Below, piece after piece: positions 10,306 through 18,804 of a DNA stretch of 64,000 bases. Every line of letters begins with the position of its first letter. The first letter of the stretch is position 1. Below the pieces are notes generated by a model that had not been told where the DNA came from, did not search any database, and worked only from the letters and a program-made list of their open reading frames with translations. Both the position numbers and the translations under genes were made by a program. The stretch comes from JAJEEA01 sp965116765 (lineage in GTDB: Bacteria; Acidobacteriota; Vicinamibacteria; Vicinamibacterales; UBA8438), in the NCBI GenBank assembly GCA_965116765.1, contig OZ220718.1:6014001-6078000 (forward strand), written 5' to 3'.

Positions 10306-10776
10306 GTGCAGCAGTTGGCGAAGCTCTTTCGGATGGTGTTCCTGGTCGATCTGATCAAGGGGCTGCTCGTCACCCTCAGGTACACCCCTCAACCCGCGTT
10401 CACCTTCCAGTATCCGGCCGAGCGGCGCCCCGTGGCGCCCCGCTTCCGGGGGGTGCTCAGGCTGCAGGTCGAGCCGGAGACCGGCGCGCAGACGTGCATC
10501 GTGTGCGACCAGTGCGCCAAGGTGTGCCCCGACGAGCTCATCTTCCTGGGGGGGCATCGGGAGCCCGGTCACAAGATCAAGGTGCTCGACTACTTCGACT
10601 TCAACCTGTCACGCTGCAGCTTCTGCGGCCTGTGCGCCGAGGTGTGCCCGACCAAGCCGGTCAAGGCGCTCATCATGAGCGAGGACTACGAGCTCGGCAG
10701 CTACGACCGCCAGAAGCAGATTCTTCGCGTCGACGACATGTACGACGGCGTGGCGATCGAACAGTACTCGCGGTAG
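10306..10776 (+). CDS. nuoI: NADH-quinone oxidoreductase subunit I
   Basis: 156 residues from GTG 10306, five bases after the nuoB stop; an ATG at 10333 is an alternative start. Two 4Fe-4S motifs, CIVCDQCAKVCP and CSFCGLCAEVCP, bind clusters N6a and N6b. The N-terminal helix VFLVDLIKGLLVTLRY and the YPAERRP segment are typical of NuoI. Together with NuoB it forms the electron-exit wire of complex I. Confidence 0.94.
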   Translation: MQQLAKLFRMVFLVDLIKGLLVTLRYTPQPAFTFQYPAERRPVAPRFRGVLRLQVEPETGAQTCIVCDQCAKVCPDELIFLGGHREPGHKIKVLDYFDFNLSRCSFCGLCAEVCPTKPVKALIMSEDYELGSYDRQKQILRVDDMYDGVAIEQYSR

Positions 10777-10999
10777 CGGCAATCGCGCGACCGCGTGACC
10801 CGCGGTCGCGTCGGGAGCTCCGCTCGCGCGAGGACTTCCCGTGGCCGCCGGCGCCCGGGCGGCGTCGCCGACGCGCTGGCGTCTCGGCGGCGCGAGTCGC
10901 GGGGCGGGGCCATGGGAGACGGCGTTCGCGCCGGGGTCGACTCGGGGCCCCGGCGGTGCGCCGAGTCTTCCGGCGTCAGCCGTTCCCGGTGGAGGTGAC

Positions 11000-12502
11000 A
11001 TGAAACTGGCGTCACGCGCCCTGATGTTCGTGGTGGTGGTGGCGGCGCTGTCGGTCGTCCTCGGCGCGCAGCCGACGCCGACCGCGTCGCGAGTGGAGAC
11101 CCGCGTTCAACTCGGCAAGCTGCTGCTCGACGACATGCGCTACTGGGAGGCCGTTCGCGCCTTCGAGGAGGCGCAGGAAGGGGCCGTCGACGAACAGCGG
11201 GTACGCGTCTCCGCCGGCATGTTGAGGGCGCTGCTGCCCGTTGCCGAGTTCACCCGCGCGCAGATCGAGGCGCAGGTGCTGCTGGAGCTCGCCCCGAACG
11301 ATCCCGAGATGGTCGCCCTCGTCGGCGACGCCCTGTGGGGCGGGGGGCTGTTCGACGAGGCGGAGCAGCTGTACCGCGACGCGCTGGCCCTCGACTCGGC
11401 ATCCGGCGCGGCCCGGCACGGCCTGGCGAAGAGCCTCACGACCCGCCAGCGCTACGAGGAGGCTCTCGACTGGGTGCAGGCGGCCCTCGACGCCACCCCC
11501 GACCTCGCGGCGGCGTATCACACGCTGGGGTACATTCACCGGCGCATGCGCCGGTTCGCCGACGCGGCCGACGCCTACGAGCGGTACATCGAGCTGATTC
11601 CCGGCTGGGCCGACAGCGAGAGGGCGGGCTGGGCGCGGGCCGAGGTGCAGTTCCTGCGGTCGTTCGGGGACCGTCCCGCGGTCGAGATGATGGCGCCGGG
11701 GCAGCTTCACACCATTCCGTTCAGGCTGGTCGACGAGAAGGTCATCGTTCAGGGCCGAGTCAACGGCCGCGACATGGTCGACTTCGTGGTCGACACCGGG
11801 GCCGAGCAGACGGTGCTGTCGCAGCCCGTCGCGCAGCAGCTCGGCGTACGCCCCGTCAGCACCACGCTGAGCGCCGGGGTCGGCGAGATCGGCTTCAGGG
11901 GTCTGCAGGCGGGCCGGCTCGAGTCGCTGGAGTTCGGCTCCCTCGGCATCCGGAATCTCCCCGCCCTGATCAAGAGTCCCCCGCTCGGCGGCCTCCCCAC
12001 GCCGGAGGCGGAGGCGTTCTCGCCGCTCGCGGTCGGCTTGTCGATGATCGTCGACTACGCCCGCCAGGAGATCATCGTCGGCGAGGAGCTGCCCGACGAG
12101 CCTTTCGACGTGTCCATGCCGCTCAGGCAGCACCGGCTCGCGGTGGTGCGCGGCGTCGTCAACGACCAGATTCCGCGGAGCTTCGTGGTCGACACCGGCG
12201 GCGAGGTCATATCCATCAGCCGGGGCACGGCGAATCTCCTGCCCCCGCTCCAAGTGCGCCAGGTGCCCGTCAACGTGTACGGCACCTCCGGGTGGGACGA
12301 GCAGGCGTATCTGCGGCCCGGCACCTCGCTCGCCTTCGACCAGTTGCTCTATCCCAACTACTCGGTGGTGGTGCTGAACCTGCACCGCCCGAGCGCCCTG
12401 CTGGGCTTCCACATCGGCGGCACGGTGGGCCACCACTTCCTCCGCGACTACCGGGTCGTGTTCGACCTGGGACGCAGCGAGCTGCGCCTGACGCGGCTCT
12501 GA
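11000..12502 (+). CDS. Exported TPR protein with two retropepsin-like aspartic protease domains
   Basis: 500 residues with a strong ribosome site (GGAGGTGAC) right before ATG. Signal peptide of about 23 residues ending near VLGAQ. Residues about 35-205 are tetratricopeptide repeats (for example GLFDEAEQLYRDALALD, YEEALDWVQAALDATPD). Then two pepsin-retropepsin-like domains in tandem: VVDTGAEQTVLS (Asp 265) and VVDTGGEVISIS (Asp 398), each followed by a hydrophobic strand and a DYxRxxxI/FDLGRSEL turn. Retropepsins dimerise with one Asp per monomer; two in one chain suggests an intramolecular pseudo-dimer like pepsin. TPRs could bind the substrate. Likely periplasmic. Function unknown. Confidence 0.8.
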   Translation: MKLASRALMFVVVVAALSVVLGAQPTPTASRVETRVQLGKLLLDDMRYWEAVRAFEEAQEGAVDEQRVRVSAGMLRALLPVAEFTRAQIEAQVLLELAPNDPEMVALVGDALWGGGLFDEAEQLYRDALALDSASGAARHGLAKSLTTRQRYEEALDWVQAALDATPDLAAAYHTLGYIHRRMRRFADAADAYERYIELIPGWADSERAGWARAEVQFLRSFGDRPAVEMMAPGQLHTIPFRLVDEKVIVQGRVNGRDMVDFVVDTGAEQTVLSQPVAQQLGVRPVSTTLSAGVGEIGFRGLQAGRLESLEFGSLGIRNLPALIKSPPLGGLPTPEAEAFSPLAVGLSMIVDYARQEIIVGEELPDEPFDVSMPLRQHRLAVVRGVVNDQIPRSFVVDTGGEVISISRGTANLLPPLQVRQVPVNVYGTSGWDEQAYLRPGTSLAFDQLLYPNYSVVVLNLHRPSALLGFHIGGTVGHHFLRDYRVVFDLGRSELRLTRL

Positions 12503-12519
12503 TCGCCGGGCGAACGAGA

Positions 12520-12564
12520 ACAGCCCGTGCCCGGTCCCCCGTTGGGGCGTCGGGCACGGGCTGT
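12520..12564. terminator. Bidirectional terminator hairpin
   Basis: Perfect 14-bp inverted repeat (arms 12520-12533, ACAGCCCGTGCCCG, and 12551-12564) with a 17-base loop, sited between the convergent ends of the TPR-protease and barrel-protein genes. A pyrimidine-rich stretch follows on the plus strand. Confidence 0.8.
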
Positions 12565-12619
12565 CTGCGTTCGCGGCGAGCGGCGCCTCCGCTGCCTCAC
12601 CGCCTGCCGCCGGACGATC

Positions 12620-15600
12620 TCAGAAGTCGAACCCGATCCAGAAGTCGAAGCGCGGGTTGCGGAAGGCGGCGCTGCCCCCCCGGGCGGCGAAGAGGATGTT
12701 CTCCCAGTCCTCGTTGAACAGCGTCCGCCACGACCAGTCGAAGTGCATCGGGATGCCGATGACCGAAGTCGTCAGGCCGATGCCGTAGGACGCCCGGCCG
12801 TCCACGAGCCGGAACCCGGACACCGGCGCGGAGTCGCCGAACACCTCGAAGAACTCGCCGGTCACGGGGTTCTGACCGAACCCGATGGTCGGCGTCACCG
12901 CCTCGCTGCCCGTGGCGAACCACGTGAACGGCCGGCCGTTCAGTCCCGCGCCGCCCATGTTGAAGAAGAAGGTGCCGCGGACGCCGCCCATCAGCCCGAT
13001 CGGGGTGAGCATCGCCTCGATGAGGGGGAAGCGCAGCTCGGCGTTGAAGAAGGCGGCGTTGTGGCCGATGAACTCCAGGTACTCGTAGCCGCGCATCTCC
13101 GAGTTGCCGCCGAAGAACAGGAAGTCGGGGAAGTCGCCGAAGCTCTTGAGGGCGCGGCCGCGCAGCGCGAACACGCCGGTCTCGCCGATCCGCAGGTAGT
13201 AGCGGGCGTCGGCGTCGAGGGTCTTCTTGCCGAGGAACGTGGTGCCCACCGTCGGCGCGTAGTTGAAGGCGAAGCGCATGGTGTTGCCCGACACCGGCCC
13301 GAATTCGCGGAAGACGGTGGTCTCCTGGATGAACGAGACCGTCACCGGCATCTGGGAGCCGTTGCGGAACAGCGGGGTGCCGAACTGCTGCTGCTGGTAC
13401 TGGTCGGACTGCTGCTGGAGGAACGGGTCGTTGAACCGCTCGTTGAAGTGGAAGATCCCGCCGCTCACCTCGAGGCGGCGGTAGCGGTCGAGGGGGTAGA
13501 TGCCGTAGGCGCTGCCGCCCCGTATCGTCTGCGACGCGATGGCGTCGTCGGGGCTGAGGAAGGCCAGCGACGGGGCGTACCAGCCGGCCGCGCCGTAGAA
13601 GAACATCTCCTGCGAGAACCCCTGCACGGCGAACTGGAGGCGGCCGCTCTGGTTGAAGTACGAGCCCGAGAAGGTCCGGTACTGGTGGATCGAGTAGGCC
13701 ATCAGGTTGAAGCCCTGATCGCCGAGGACGTCGGAGAACGAGATGCCGGTCCCGCCGAGGAAGTGGCCGTTGCTGGTCATGCCGAGGTTGATGGGCGGGG
13801 TTCCGTCCATGAACATCTTCTCGAACCGCCCCTTGCGCCGGTTGTTCGCGGTCACGAGGGTGTGGGTCAGCGGGGCCTGGAAGTCGATGTTGGGGCCGGG
13901 GGCGCCGAAGTCGGAGGTGAACGCGGTGTACAGCGGCTCCTGCCGGTCGACGGTGTGGATGCCGTACTCGCCCTTGAAGTAGGTGACGAAGGCGATGCGC
14001 GGCTGGGGGTCGCCGGGCAGGACGATGGTCGAGACGTTGCCGGTCGCGGTGTCGGTGTACTGGCGCAGTTCGCCGTTGTTCAGGTCGAGCGTCCAGACGT
14101 TGTAGATGTCGCCGTTGGCGGCCACGTCGGGGTCGACGGGGGCCAGGGGGTCGACGGCGGTCGACGAGAAGACCAGGGTGTTCTCGTCGAGGAACTGGGC
14201 GGCCGCCTCGCTGAACGTGCCGAACGTCAACTGCGTCTTCTCGCGGGTCTCGAGGTCGAGCTTGAAGAGCTTGTTGTTGCCGCTGATGCGCGCCACGTAG
14301 ACGAGGTACGAGCCGTCGGGCGAGAACGTCGGCGCGTAGTCGGCGAAGTCGTCCTGCGTCAGGTTGGTGACCTCCCGGGTCTCGAGGTCGAGCAGGTGGA
14401 TGTCGCCCACCGCGTTCTGCAGGGCCGAGAAGGCGACGTAGCGCCCGTCCGGCGAGAAGTCCGGCGACTCGGGCGCGTCGACCATCTCGAGGTCGATCAG
14501 CTCCTCGGTCTCGCGGGTCACCACGTTCTGCAGCATCAGCGACCGGTACTTGCCCTTGCGGACGAAGTACGCGAGGCGGTCGTCGACGGGCGACCAGGAC
14601 ATCCAGGGGACCGCGTTCCACCGGGCGCCGGGCAACTGAATCGACTCGTAGCCGAGGTCCTGGTTGAAGCCCGCGGTCAGGTTGGACACGACCTCGCCGT
14701 CCTCGGTCGACAGCAGGATGATGTCGATCTCCCGGTCCTTGCGGTTGACCGCGTAGGCCGCGAGGAGATCGCCGGACGGCGACGGCTCTATCGAGTAGAC
14801 GGCCAGGTACCGCGTCTCGAGGGGGTCGGGGGCGAGGTCGCGGCCGTAGTCGTCGGGCCGTTCCTTGTCGCGGAAGGCCTGGAACCGGCGCCGGATGTAG
14901 GACGAGTACTCGACGTCGAACTCCTCGGCGGAGATGTTGAAGGCGTCCTCGTAGATGTCGCTGTCCCCGCCGATCACCGACTTGCGCAGCGAGAACAGGA
15001 ACTCCCTGACCCCGGCCATCCCCCAGCGGTCCTCGATGAACTCGAAGGCGGCGTGCCCGAGGTTGTAGACCAGCCGGGGGCTCGCGTTGAGGCCGTAGCC
15101 CTCGTAGTTGCTCATCTCGGGCAGGGTGTCCGAGAGGGCGGCGTCGCGGACCGTCATCAGGTCGAGGGGCCGCCACACCCCGGCCAGGAAGTCGGCGAGT
15201 CCCTCGTCGACCCACAGCGGGATGCCGCGCCGGATGACCGAGCGCGGGATGATGTCGAACGCGAACTGGTGGGTCAGCTCGTGCGCGATCAGTCGGTAGA
15301 GCTGGTCGGGCGGCTCGTCGATGGGCAGCACGATGCGCTGCCGGAACGGCTCGGCGAAGGCGGCGACCCCGTCCGACACCGCCCCGGGGATGATGTTCTG
15401 CTGCTCGAACTCGCTGTGCGTCTTGAAGATGACGAGGGGAACGAGGTTGGCGAGGTCGTGGGTCAGGTCGGCGCTGATCTGGGAGTAAGCGCTCTCCGCG
15501 TAGCTGGCGATGCGCTCCAGGTGCTCCTCGACCTCGGGGTAGTAGAAGATCTCGAAGTGCTCGGTCGTGTAGATGTGCCACTGGAAGTCGTCGTACTTGA

Positions 15601-15745
15601 CCCGGTTCTTGCCGTAGTACGGGAAGAACTGGGTGGCGGCCTGGGCCATCGCGTCGGCGGCGGTCCAGCCGAGGGCGAGCGCGGCGATCAGGCCGGTGCG
15701 GACGACGCGGCTCCGGATGGCGCGCACGCGGGGGGAGCAACTCAT
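12620..15745 (-). CDS. Outer-membrane fusion: HExxH peptidase, TolB propeller, Omp85-like barrel
   Basis: 1041 residues. Signal peptide ending near DAMAQA. Residues about 50-250 form a gluzincin-like metallopeptidase: HELTH at 155-159 and third-ligand region WVDEGLADF with Glu at 181. From about 300 to 620 come TolB/WD40-like blades (FSPDGRYVAFSA, FSPDGSYLVYVA, LDLETREKTQLT). The C-terminal about 350 residues are beta-strand rich, contain FFGGNSEMRGYEYLEF as in Omp85/surface-antigen barrels, and end in FWIGFDF with a terminal Phe typical for BAM-inserted barrels. The protein is thus predicted to sit in the outer membrane with protease and propeller in the periplasm. Monocistronic, with a terminator downstream. 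Confidence 0.82.
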   Translation of the reverse strand: MSCSPRVRAIRSRVVRTGLIAALALGWTAADAMAQAATQFFPYYGKNRVKYDDFQWHIYTTEHFEIFYYPEVEEHLERIASYAESAYSQISADLTHDLANLVPLVIFKTHSEFEQQNIIPGAVSDGVAAFAEPFRQRIVLPIDEPPDQLYRLIAHELTHQFAFDIIPRSVIRRGIPLWVDEGLADFLAGVWRPLDLMTVRDAALSDTLPEMSNYEGYGLNASPRLVYNLGHAAFEFIEDRWGMAGVREFLFSLRKSVIGGDSDIYEDAFNISAEEFDVEYSSYIRRRFQAFRDKERPDDYGRDLAPDPLETRYLAVYSIEPSPSGDLLAAYAVNRKDREIDIILLSTEDGEVVSNLTAGFNQDLGYESIQLPGARWNAVPWMSWSPVDDRLAYFVRKGKYRSLMLQNVVTRETEELIDLEMVDAPESPDFSPDGRYVAFSALQNAVGDIHLLDLETREVTNLTQDDFADYAPTFSPDGSYLVYVARISGNNKLFKLDLETREKTQLTFGTFSEAAAQFLDENTLVFSSTAVDPLAPVDPDVAANGDIYNVWTLDLNNGELRQYTDTATGNVSTIVLPGDPQPRIAFVTYFKGEYGIHTVDRQEPLYTAFTSDFGAPGPNIDFQAPLTHTLVTANNRRKGRFEKMFMDGTPPINLGMTSNGHFLGGTGISFSDVLGDQGFNLMAYSIHQYRTFSGSYFNQSGRLQFAVQGFSQEMFFYGAAGWYAPSLAFLSPDDAIASQTIRGGSAYGIYPLDRYRRLEVSGGIFHFNERFNDPFLQQQSDQYQQQQFGTPLFRNGSQMPVTVSFIQETTVFREFGPVSGNTMRFAFNYAPTVGTTFLGKKTLDADARYYLRIGETGVFALRGRALKSFGDFPDFLFFGGNSEMRGYEYLEFIGHNAAFFNAELRFPLIEAMLTPIGLMGGVRGTFFFNMGGAGLNGRPFTWFATGSEAVTPTIGFGQNPVTGEFFEVFGDSAPVSGFRLVDGRASYGIGLTTSVIGIPMHFDWSWRTLFNEDWENILFAARGGSAAFRNPRFDFWIGFDF

Positions 15746-16287
15746 GGTTCACCTCGTGAGGGGCCAGCGGCGCGCGGCGGGAGCTGGCGGAGAATCTGTC
15801 TCACCTCGACTGTCAACGGCCGCGACGGTCGCGACGACGGCGACCGGAGGCCGCGGTTCCTTCGTCGGTACCCATATTAGCAAGAACCGCGCCCGGTCGG
15901 CGCGGACCCCGGGGACGCGGGGGCGGAGTCTCCGAGGGGGGCGGCGATACGCTGGTCGCATGCGGCGAGGCCCTGGGCCGGGGGTGGGCGGGCCGCGCTG
16001 CCCCCCCGTCCCCGCGTCGGCCGTCGTGGTCCCGCGGCCGGGGGACGGCCGAGCGGGCCGCCCGCGGCGGGTCCGCGCCGCGCGAGCGTCTCGCGCCGGC
16101 TGAGCTCCCCGCGCCCACGGAAGGACCGCGCGGACGCTTGCCACCGGCCGCCGGCCGGTGTCCCCCGCGGGAGAGAGAGCGACCACCGGAGAGGACATGG
16201 ACAAGTCCGCCCGCGTGTGCGACGCTATTGCAGGAAGGCGGTGCCGACGCGGCGAAGCCCGGCGCCGGCCGACGAGAGGAGCGAGCC
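15746..16287. other. Divergent intergenic region
   Basis: About 540 bases between the start of the barrel-protein gene and the TlpA-like gene. No supported coding sequence. A rare AT-rich spot (CCATATTAGCAAG, near 15872) may mark a promoter; otherwise very GC-rich. Confidence 0.4.
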
Positions 16288-16860
16288 ATGACCTTGCGTT
16301 GGATGGTCGCGGGTGCGGGCGCGCTGGCCTTGGCGATGTCCACGTTGCCGGCCGGCCTCGTGTCGTCCCATGCGCACCCCCACGGCGTCGCCCCGGGCGT
16401 CGCAGAGCTCGGCGGGGAGGCGGTCGCCGCCTGCGACGCCGGGGCCAAGCCGGCCAGCTACGACTTCGTGTTGCAGGACCACGACGGGCGGGACGTCGAC
16501 TTCGAGTCGTTGCGCGGCAAGGTCGTGCTGCTGAACTTCTGGGCCACGTGGTGCGGCCCCTGCAAGATCGAGGTGCCCTGGTTCGTCGAGTTCGCCGAGG
16601 AGTACGCCGACGACGGGCTCGTCGTGCTCGGCCTGTCGGTGGACGACACCGTCGACAAGATCCGGGAGTTCGCGGACGACTTCGACGTGAACTACCCGAT
16701 GCTGGTGGGCCTCGGCCGCGAGGACTTCCAGGAGGCCTACGGGCCGATCTGGGGCGTGCCGATGACCTTCTTCATCGATCGCGAGGGTACGGTATGCCGC
16801 ACGCACGCCGGCATCGCGACCAAGGACGAGTTCGAGCAGGACATCCGGGATCTGCTGTAG
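16288..16860 (+). CDS. TlpA/ResA-like thiol-disulfide oxidoreductase
   Basis: 190 residues; GAGGAGCGAG upstream of ATG. Signal peptide or N-terminal anchor (residues 1-28, ending near SSHAHP) followed by a thioredoxin fold with LLNFWATWCGPCK (active-site Cys 89 and 92), the family cis-Pro segment WGVPMTFFIDREG, and an acidic DDFDVNYPMLVG insert usual in TlpA/ResA. These periplasmic proteins reduce or isomerise disulfides, often in cytochrome c maturation. The stop codon abuts a hairpin repeat that may end transcription. Confidence 0.88.
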   Translation: MTLRWMVAGAGALALAMSTLPAGLVSSHAHPHGVAPGVAELGGEAVAACDAGAKPASYDFVLQDHDGRDVDFESLRGKVVLLNFWATWCGPCKIEVPWFVEFAEEYADDGLVVLGLSVDDTVDKIREFADDFDVNYPMLVGLGREDFQEAYGPIWGVPMTFFIDREGTVCRTHAGIATKDEFEQDIRDLL

Positions 16861-16942
16861 TCCGCGCCGTGGAGAACGGCCCGGACTCCCGGCGGGTCGG
16901 TCGGGCGGCCCGGCGGAGCCGAAGGCGGCGATTGTCGGGCAC
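16859..16942 (-). repeat. Degenerate CTAG-type hairpin element after tlpA-like gene
   Basis: Arms AGTCCGCGCCGT and ACGGCCCGGACT around a short loop, followed by CGGAGCCGAAGGCGGCGATTG, matching the opposite-strand form of the 88-bp element. It overlaps the last two bases of the preceding stop codon and could act as its terminator. Confidence 0.65.
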
Positions 16943-17142
16943 GGAGCCTGCGCCGCCCGGATCGCCGGGGGCGGTGCCGCCGCCACGGCGCGGCTGGTCG
17001 GCGCGCCGGGCCGTGGAAGCCTCGTGGTGCGGTTCCCGGGGAACCGCACCGGGCGGTCCGGCCGGGAGCCGGGAACGTGGAGCAGGGTGGGTCGATCCGG
17101 GGGGGGCGGTCGTCTGATGTATGATCCGCATGAGGGGTGTCG

Positions 17143-17367
17143 ATGCTGAAAGGGTTCGTCCACGCGGAGTTGGCCTGCGGCTGTCGACTCGCGTTTCGCG
17201 AAGGGGTGGAGGGTAGCCCGGTCACCGTGGTCGTCGACCGAAAGGCGCCCGGCTGTGTCCTCTCCCTGCACGTGCAGGGGCTTCCGGTCTACGACTACCG
17301 GGAAGCGTTGCGACCTTCGACCCGCATCAGCCCGGTGGAGGAAGAGGGCTACGAAGAAGAAGGGTGA
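17143..17367 (+). CDS. Small acidic-tailed hypothetical protein
   Basis: 74 residues; GAGGGG sits six bases before ATG 17143 (GTG 17137 is an alternative). Begins MLKGFVHAELACGCRL with a CGC motif, ends with an acidic run VEEEGYEEEG. No family recognised. The next gene starts 18 bases later and encodes a zinc-ribbon-like protein, so the two are probably co-transcribed; compare the cysteine pairs in both. Confidence 0.55.
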   Translation: MLKGFVHAELACGCRLAFREGVEGSPVTVVVDRKAPGCVLSLHVQGLPVYDYREALRPSTRISPVEEEGYEEEG

Positions 17368-17385
17368 CGGTCGGGGCGTTCCTGG

Positions 17386-17691
17386 ATGACCACGCTGCTG
17401 TCGTCGGAGTTCGATGTCGTCTGCCCATGCTGCGGGGCCGTGCAGACCGTCGACGCGCGACTGAAGCGGGTCGTGGCCCATCGCGAGCCCGAGCGCGAGG
17501 ACAAGCCCGAGCTCGACCAGGCGCAGCGGATACTCGCCGAGGAGGCGGCCCGGCGCGAAGCCCTCTTCCGGCAGTCGGTGACCGACGAGCAGACCCGCGG
17601 CGACGTTCTCTCCAAGCGCTTCGACGAGGCCCTCGAGCGGGCCCGCCACGAGCCCGTCACGCGTCCCGAGCGCGACTTCGACCTCGACTGA
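17386..17691 (+). CDS. Small CPCC zinc-ribbon-like, coiled-coil protein
   Basis: 101 residues. N-terminal VVCPCCGAVQTVD resembles half of a zinc ribbon, followed by a charged helical region (EREDKPELDQAQRILAEEAARREALF) likely to form a coiled coil. No enzyme motif. Function unknown; pairing with the preceding 74-residue gene is conserved-looking only by proximity. Confidence 0.6.
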   Translation: MTTLLSSEFDVVCPCCGAVQTVDARLKRVVAHREPEREDKPELDQAQRILAEEAARREALFRQSVTDEQTRGDVLSKRFDEALERARHEPVTRPERDFDLD

Positions 17692-17761
17692 GACGGGTTG
17701 CCGCGTCGTCGGTTCCCGCGCCTCCCCCCACGAGCCACGCGCGCGCACGACCGCGTCGGGG

Positions 17762-17767
17762 TAGACT
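17762..17767 (+). promoter_or_regulatory. -10-like box for the DUF72 gene
   Basis: TAGACT ending six bases before ATG 17774, with no ribosome site between; predicted start of transcription falls on the start codon. Confidence 0.4.
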
Positions 17768-17773
17768 CCGCCG

Positions 17774-18541
17774 ATGCCTGTTCCCGCCCCCCCGCCGGAC
17801 GCCGGTTCCGACCGCGTCCCGGCCTCGCCGCCGCGCATCCTCGTCGGCACCTCCGGCTACAACTACGTGGAATGGCGGGGCAGCTTCTACCCCGAGAAGC
17901 TGTCCCCCAAGAAGATGCTGCCCTTCTACGCGGAGCGCCTGCCGACGGTCGAGATCAACTACACCTTTTACCGCATGCCGACCGAGCGGCTGCTCGCCGG
18001 GTGGTCCGACCTGACCCCGGAGCACTTCCGCTTCACCCTCAAGGCGCCGCGGCGCATCACCCACGAGGCGCGCCTTCGGGGCAGCGGGGACCCCACCGCC
18101 GCGTTCTGCGGGGCGGCGCGGTCGCTGGGTCCGAAGCTGGGCGTCCTCCTGTTCCAGCTGCCGCCGTACTTCAGGAAGGACCTGTCGGTGCTCGACGACT
18201 TCCTGGCCCTGCTGCCGCCCGGGATGCGGGCGGCGTTCGAGTTCCGTCACGCGTCGTGGCACGACCCGGCGGTGTTCGAGCGGCTGCGGTCGCGCCGGCT
18301 GGCGCTCTGCATCGCCGACAGCGAGCGGATGACGACGCCGCTGGAGGTGACCGCCGACTACGGCTACTTCCGGCTCCGCGACGAGGGCTACGGGCCGGAC
18401 GACATCGCCCGGTGGGCCCGGACCATCGCCGCCGCCACCCGGGGCTGCCGGGAGGTGTTCGTCTACTTCAAGCACGAGGACAAGGGGAAGGGGCCCGAGT
18501 TCGCCCGGCGCTTCGTCGAGGCGCTGCCGGCCGCGGGGTGA
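17774..18541 (+). CDS. DUF72 (YecE-like) protein
   Basis: 255 residues of the TIM-barrel DUF72 family: GTSGYNYVEWRGSFYPEKL, YAERLPTVEINYTFYRMP, FTLKAPRRITHE, LLFQLPPYF, FEFRHASWHD and the C-terminal VFVYFKHEDKGKGPEFA. Broadly conserved and of unknown biochemical role. A proline-rich N-terminal extension of about 20 residues precedes the domain. Preceded by a leaderless-type promoter. Downstream lies a pile of repeat elements. Confidence 0.9.
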   Translation: MPVPAPPPDAGSDRVPASPPRILVGTSGYNYVEWRGSFYPEKLSPKKMLPFYAERLPTVEINYTFYRMPTERLLAGWSDLTPEHFRFTLKAPRRITHEARLRGSGDPTAAFCGAARSLGPKLGVLLFQLPPYFRKDLSVLDDFLALLPPGMRAAFEFRHASWHDPAVFERLRSRRLALCIADSERMTTPLEVTADYGYFRLRDEGYGPDDIARWARTIAAATRGCREVFVYFKHEDKGKGPEFARRFVEALPAAG

Positions 18542-18549
18542 GGGAGGCC

Positions 18550-18663
18550 GACCCGCCAATCGTCGCCCCCGGCTCCGCTCGGCGACCGATCCGCCCTCCG
18601 GGAGTCCGCACCGGGCAGCCCCCATCGTGGCCTTCGGCTCCGCCGGGCGCCCAACCAGCCCTG
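18550..18663 (+). repeat. Two tandem, partial CTAG-type hairpin elements
   Basis: First degenerate copy (about 18550-18617) keeps CGTCGCCCCCGGCTCCGC and GGGAGTCCGC; the second (from 18618) keeps CCCATCGTGGCCTTCGGC and GGGCGCCCAACCAGCCCTG, and is cut at 18663 where a MITE-like insert begins. Its own hairpin resumes at 18773. Confidence 0.7.
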
Positions 18664-18774
18664 CTGGTGGTCCGTCAGACCATGATCTTCTGATCCGGAC
18701 TTGAGCTCATGACCTCATCGTCAACGACTTGCCGGCACCACACACCCGAGCTCCTGGCTGTGACGCCGCACCAG
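18664..18774 (+). mobile_element. 111-bp MITE-like element, copy 1
   Basis: Terminal inverted repeats CTGGTG...CGTCA on the left and the complement of TGACG...CACCAG on the right (11 of 14 positions). Shares its length exactly with a second copy at 55455-55565, and internal blocks such as ATCGTCAACGACTTG. It splits a hairpin element at the position of that element's internal CTAG. Too short to encode a transposase; must be moved in trans. Confidence 0.7.
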
Positions 18775-18804
18775 GAGTCTGCATCGTTCTACGGCGCAGA
18801 CTCC
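18773..18804 (+). repeat. Terminal hairpin of a split CTAG element
   Basis: AGGAGTCTGC and GCAGACTCC arms around CATCGTTCTACGG. It contains the stop codon and last codons of the alpha/beta hydrolase gene on the opposite strand. Confidence 0.7.

Noticed and set aside
12620..15745. TonB-dependent receptor
   Set aside because: No plug domain or TonB box; the C-terminal part resembles Omp85-type barrels and the N-terminus is a peptidase.
12527..15880. Very long open frame on the plus strand over the barrel-protein gene
   Set aside because: Its product is a valine/glutamate/arginine-rich shadow of a high-GC coding strand; the minus-strand protein has signal, motifs and barrel.
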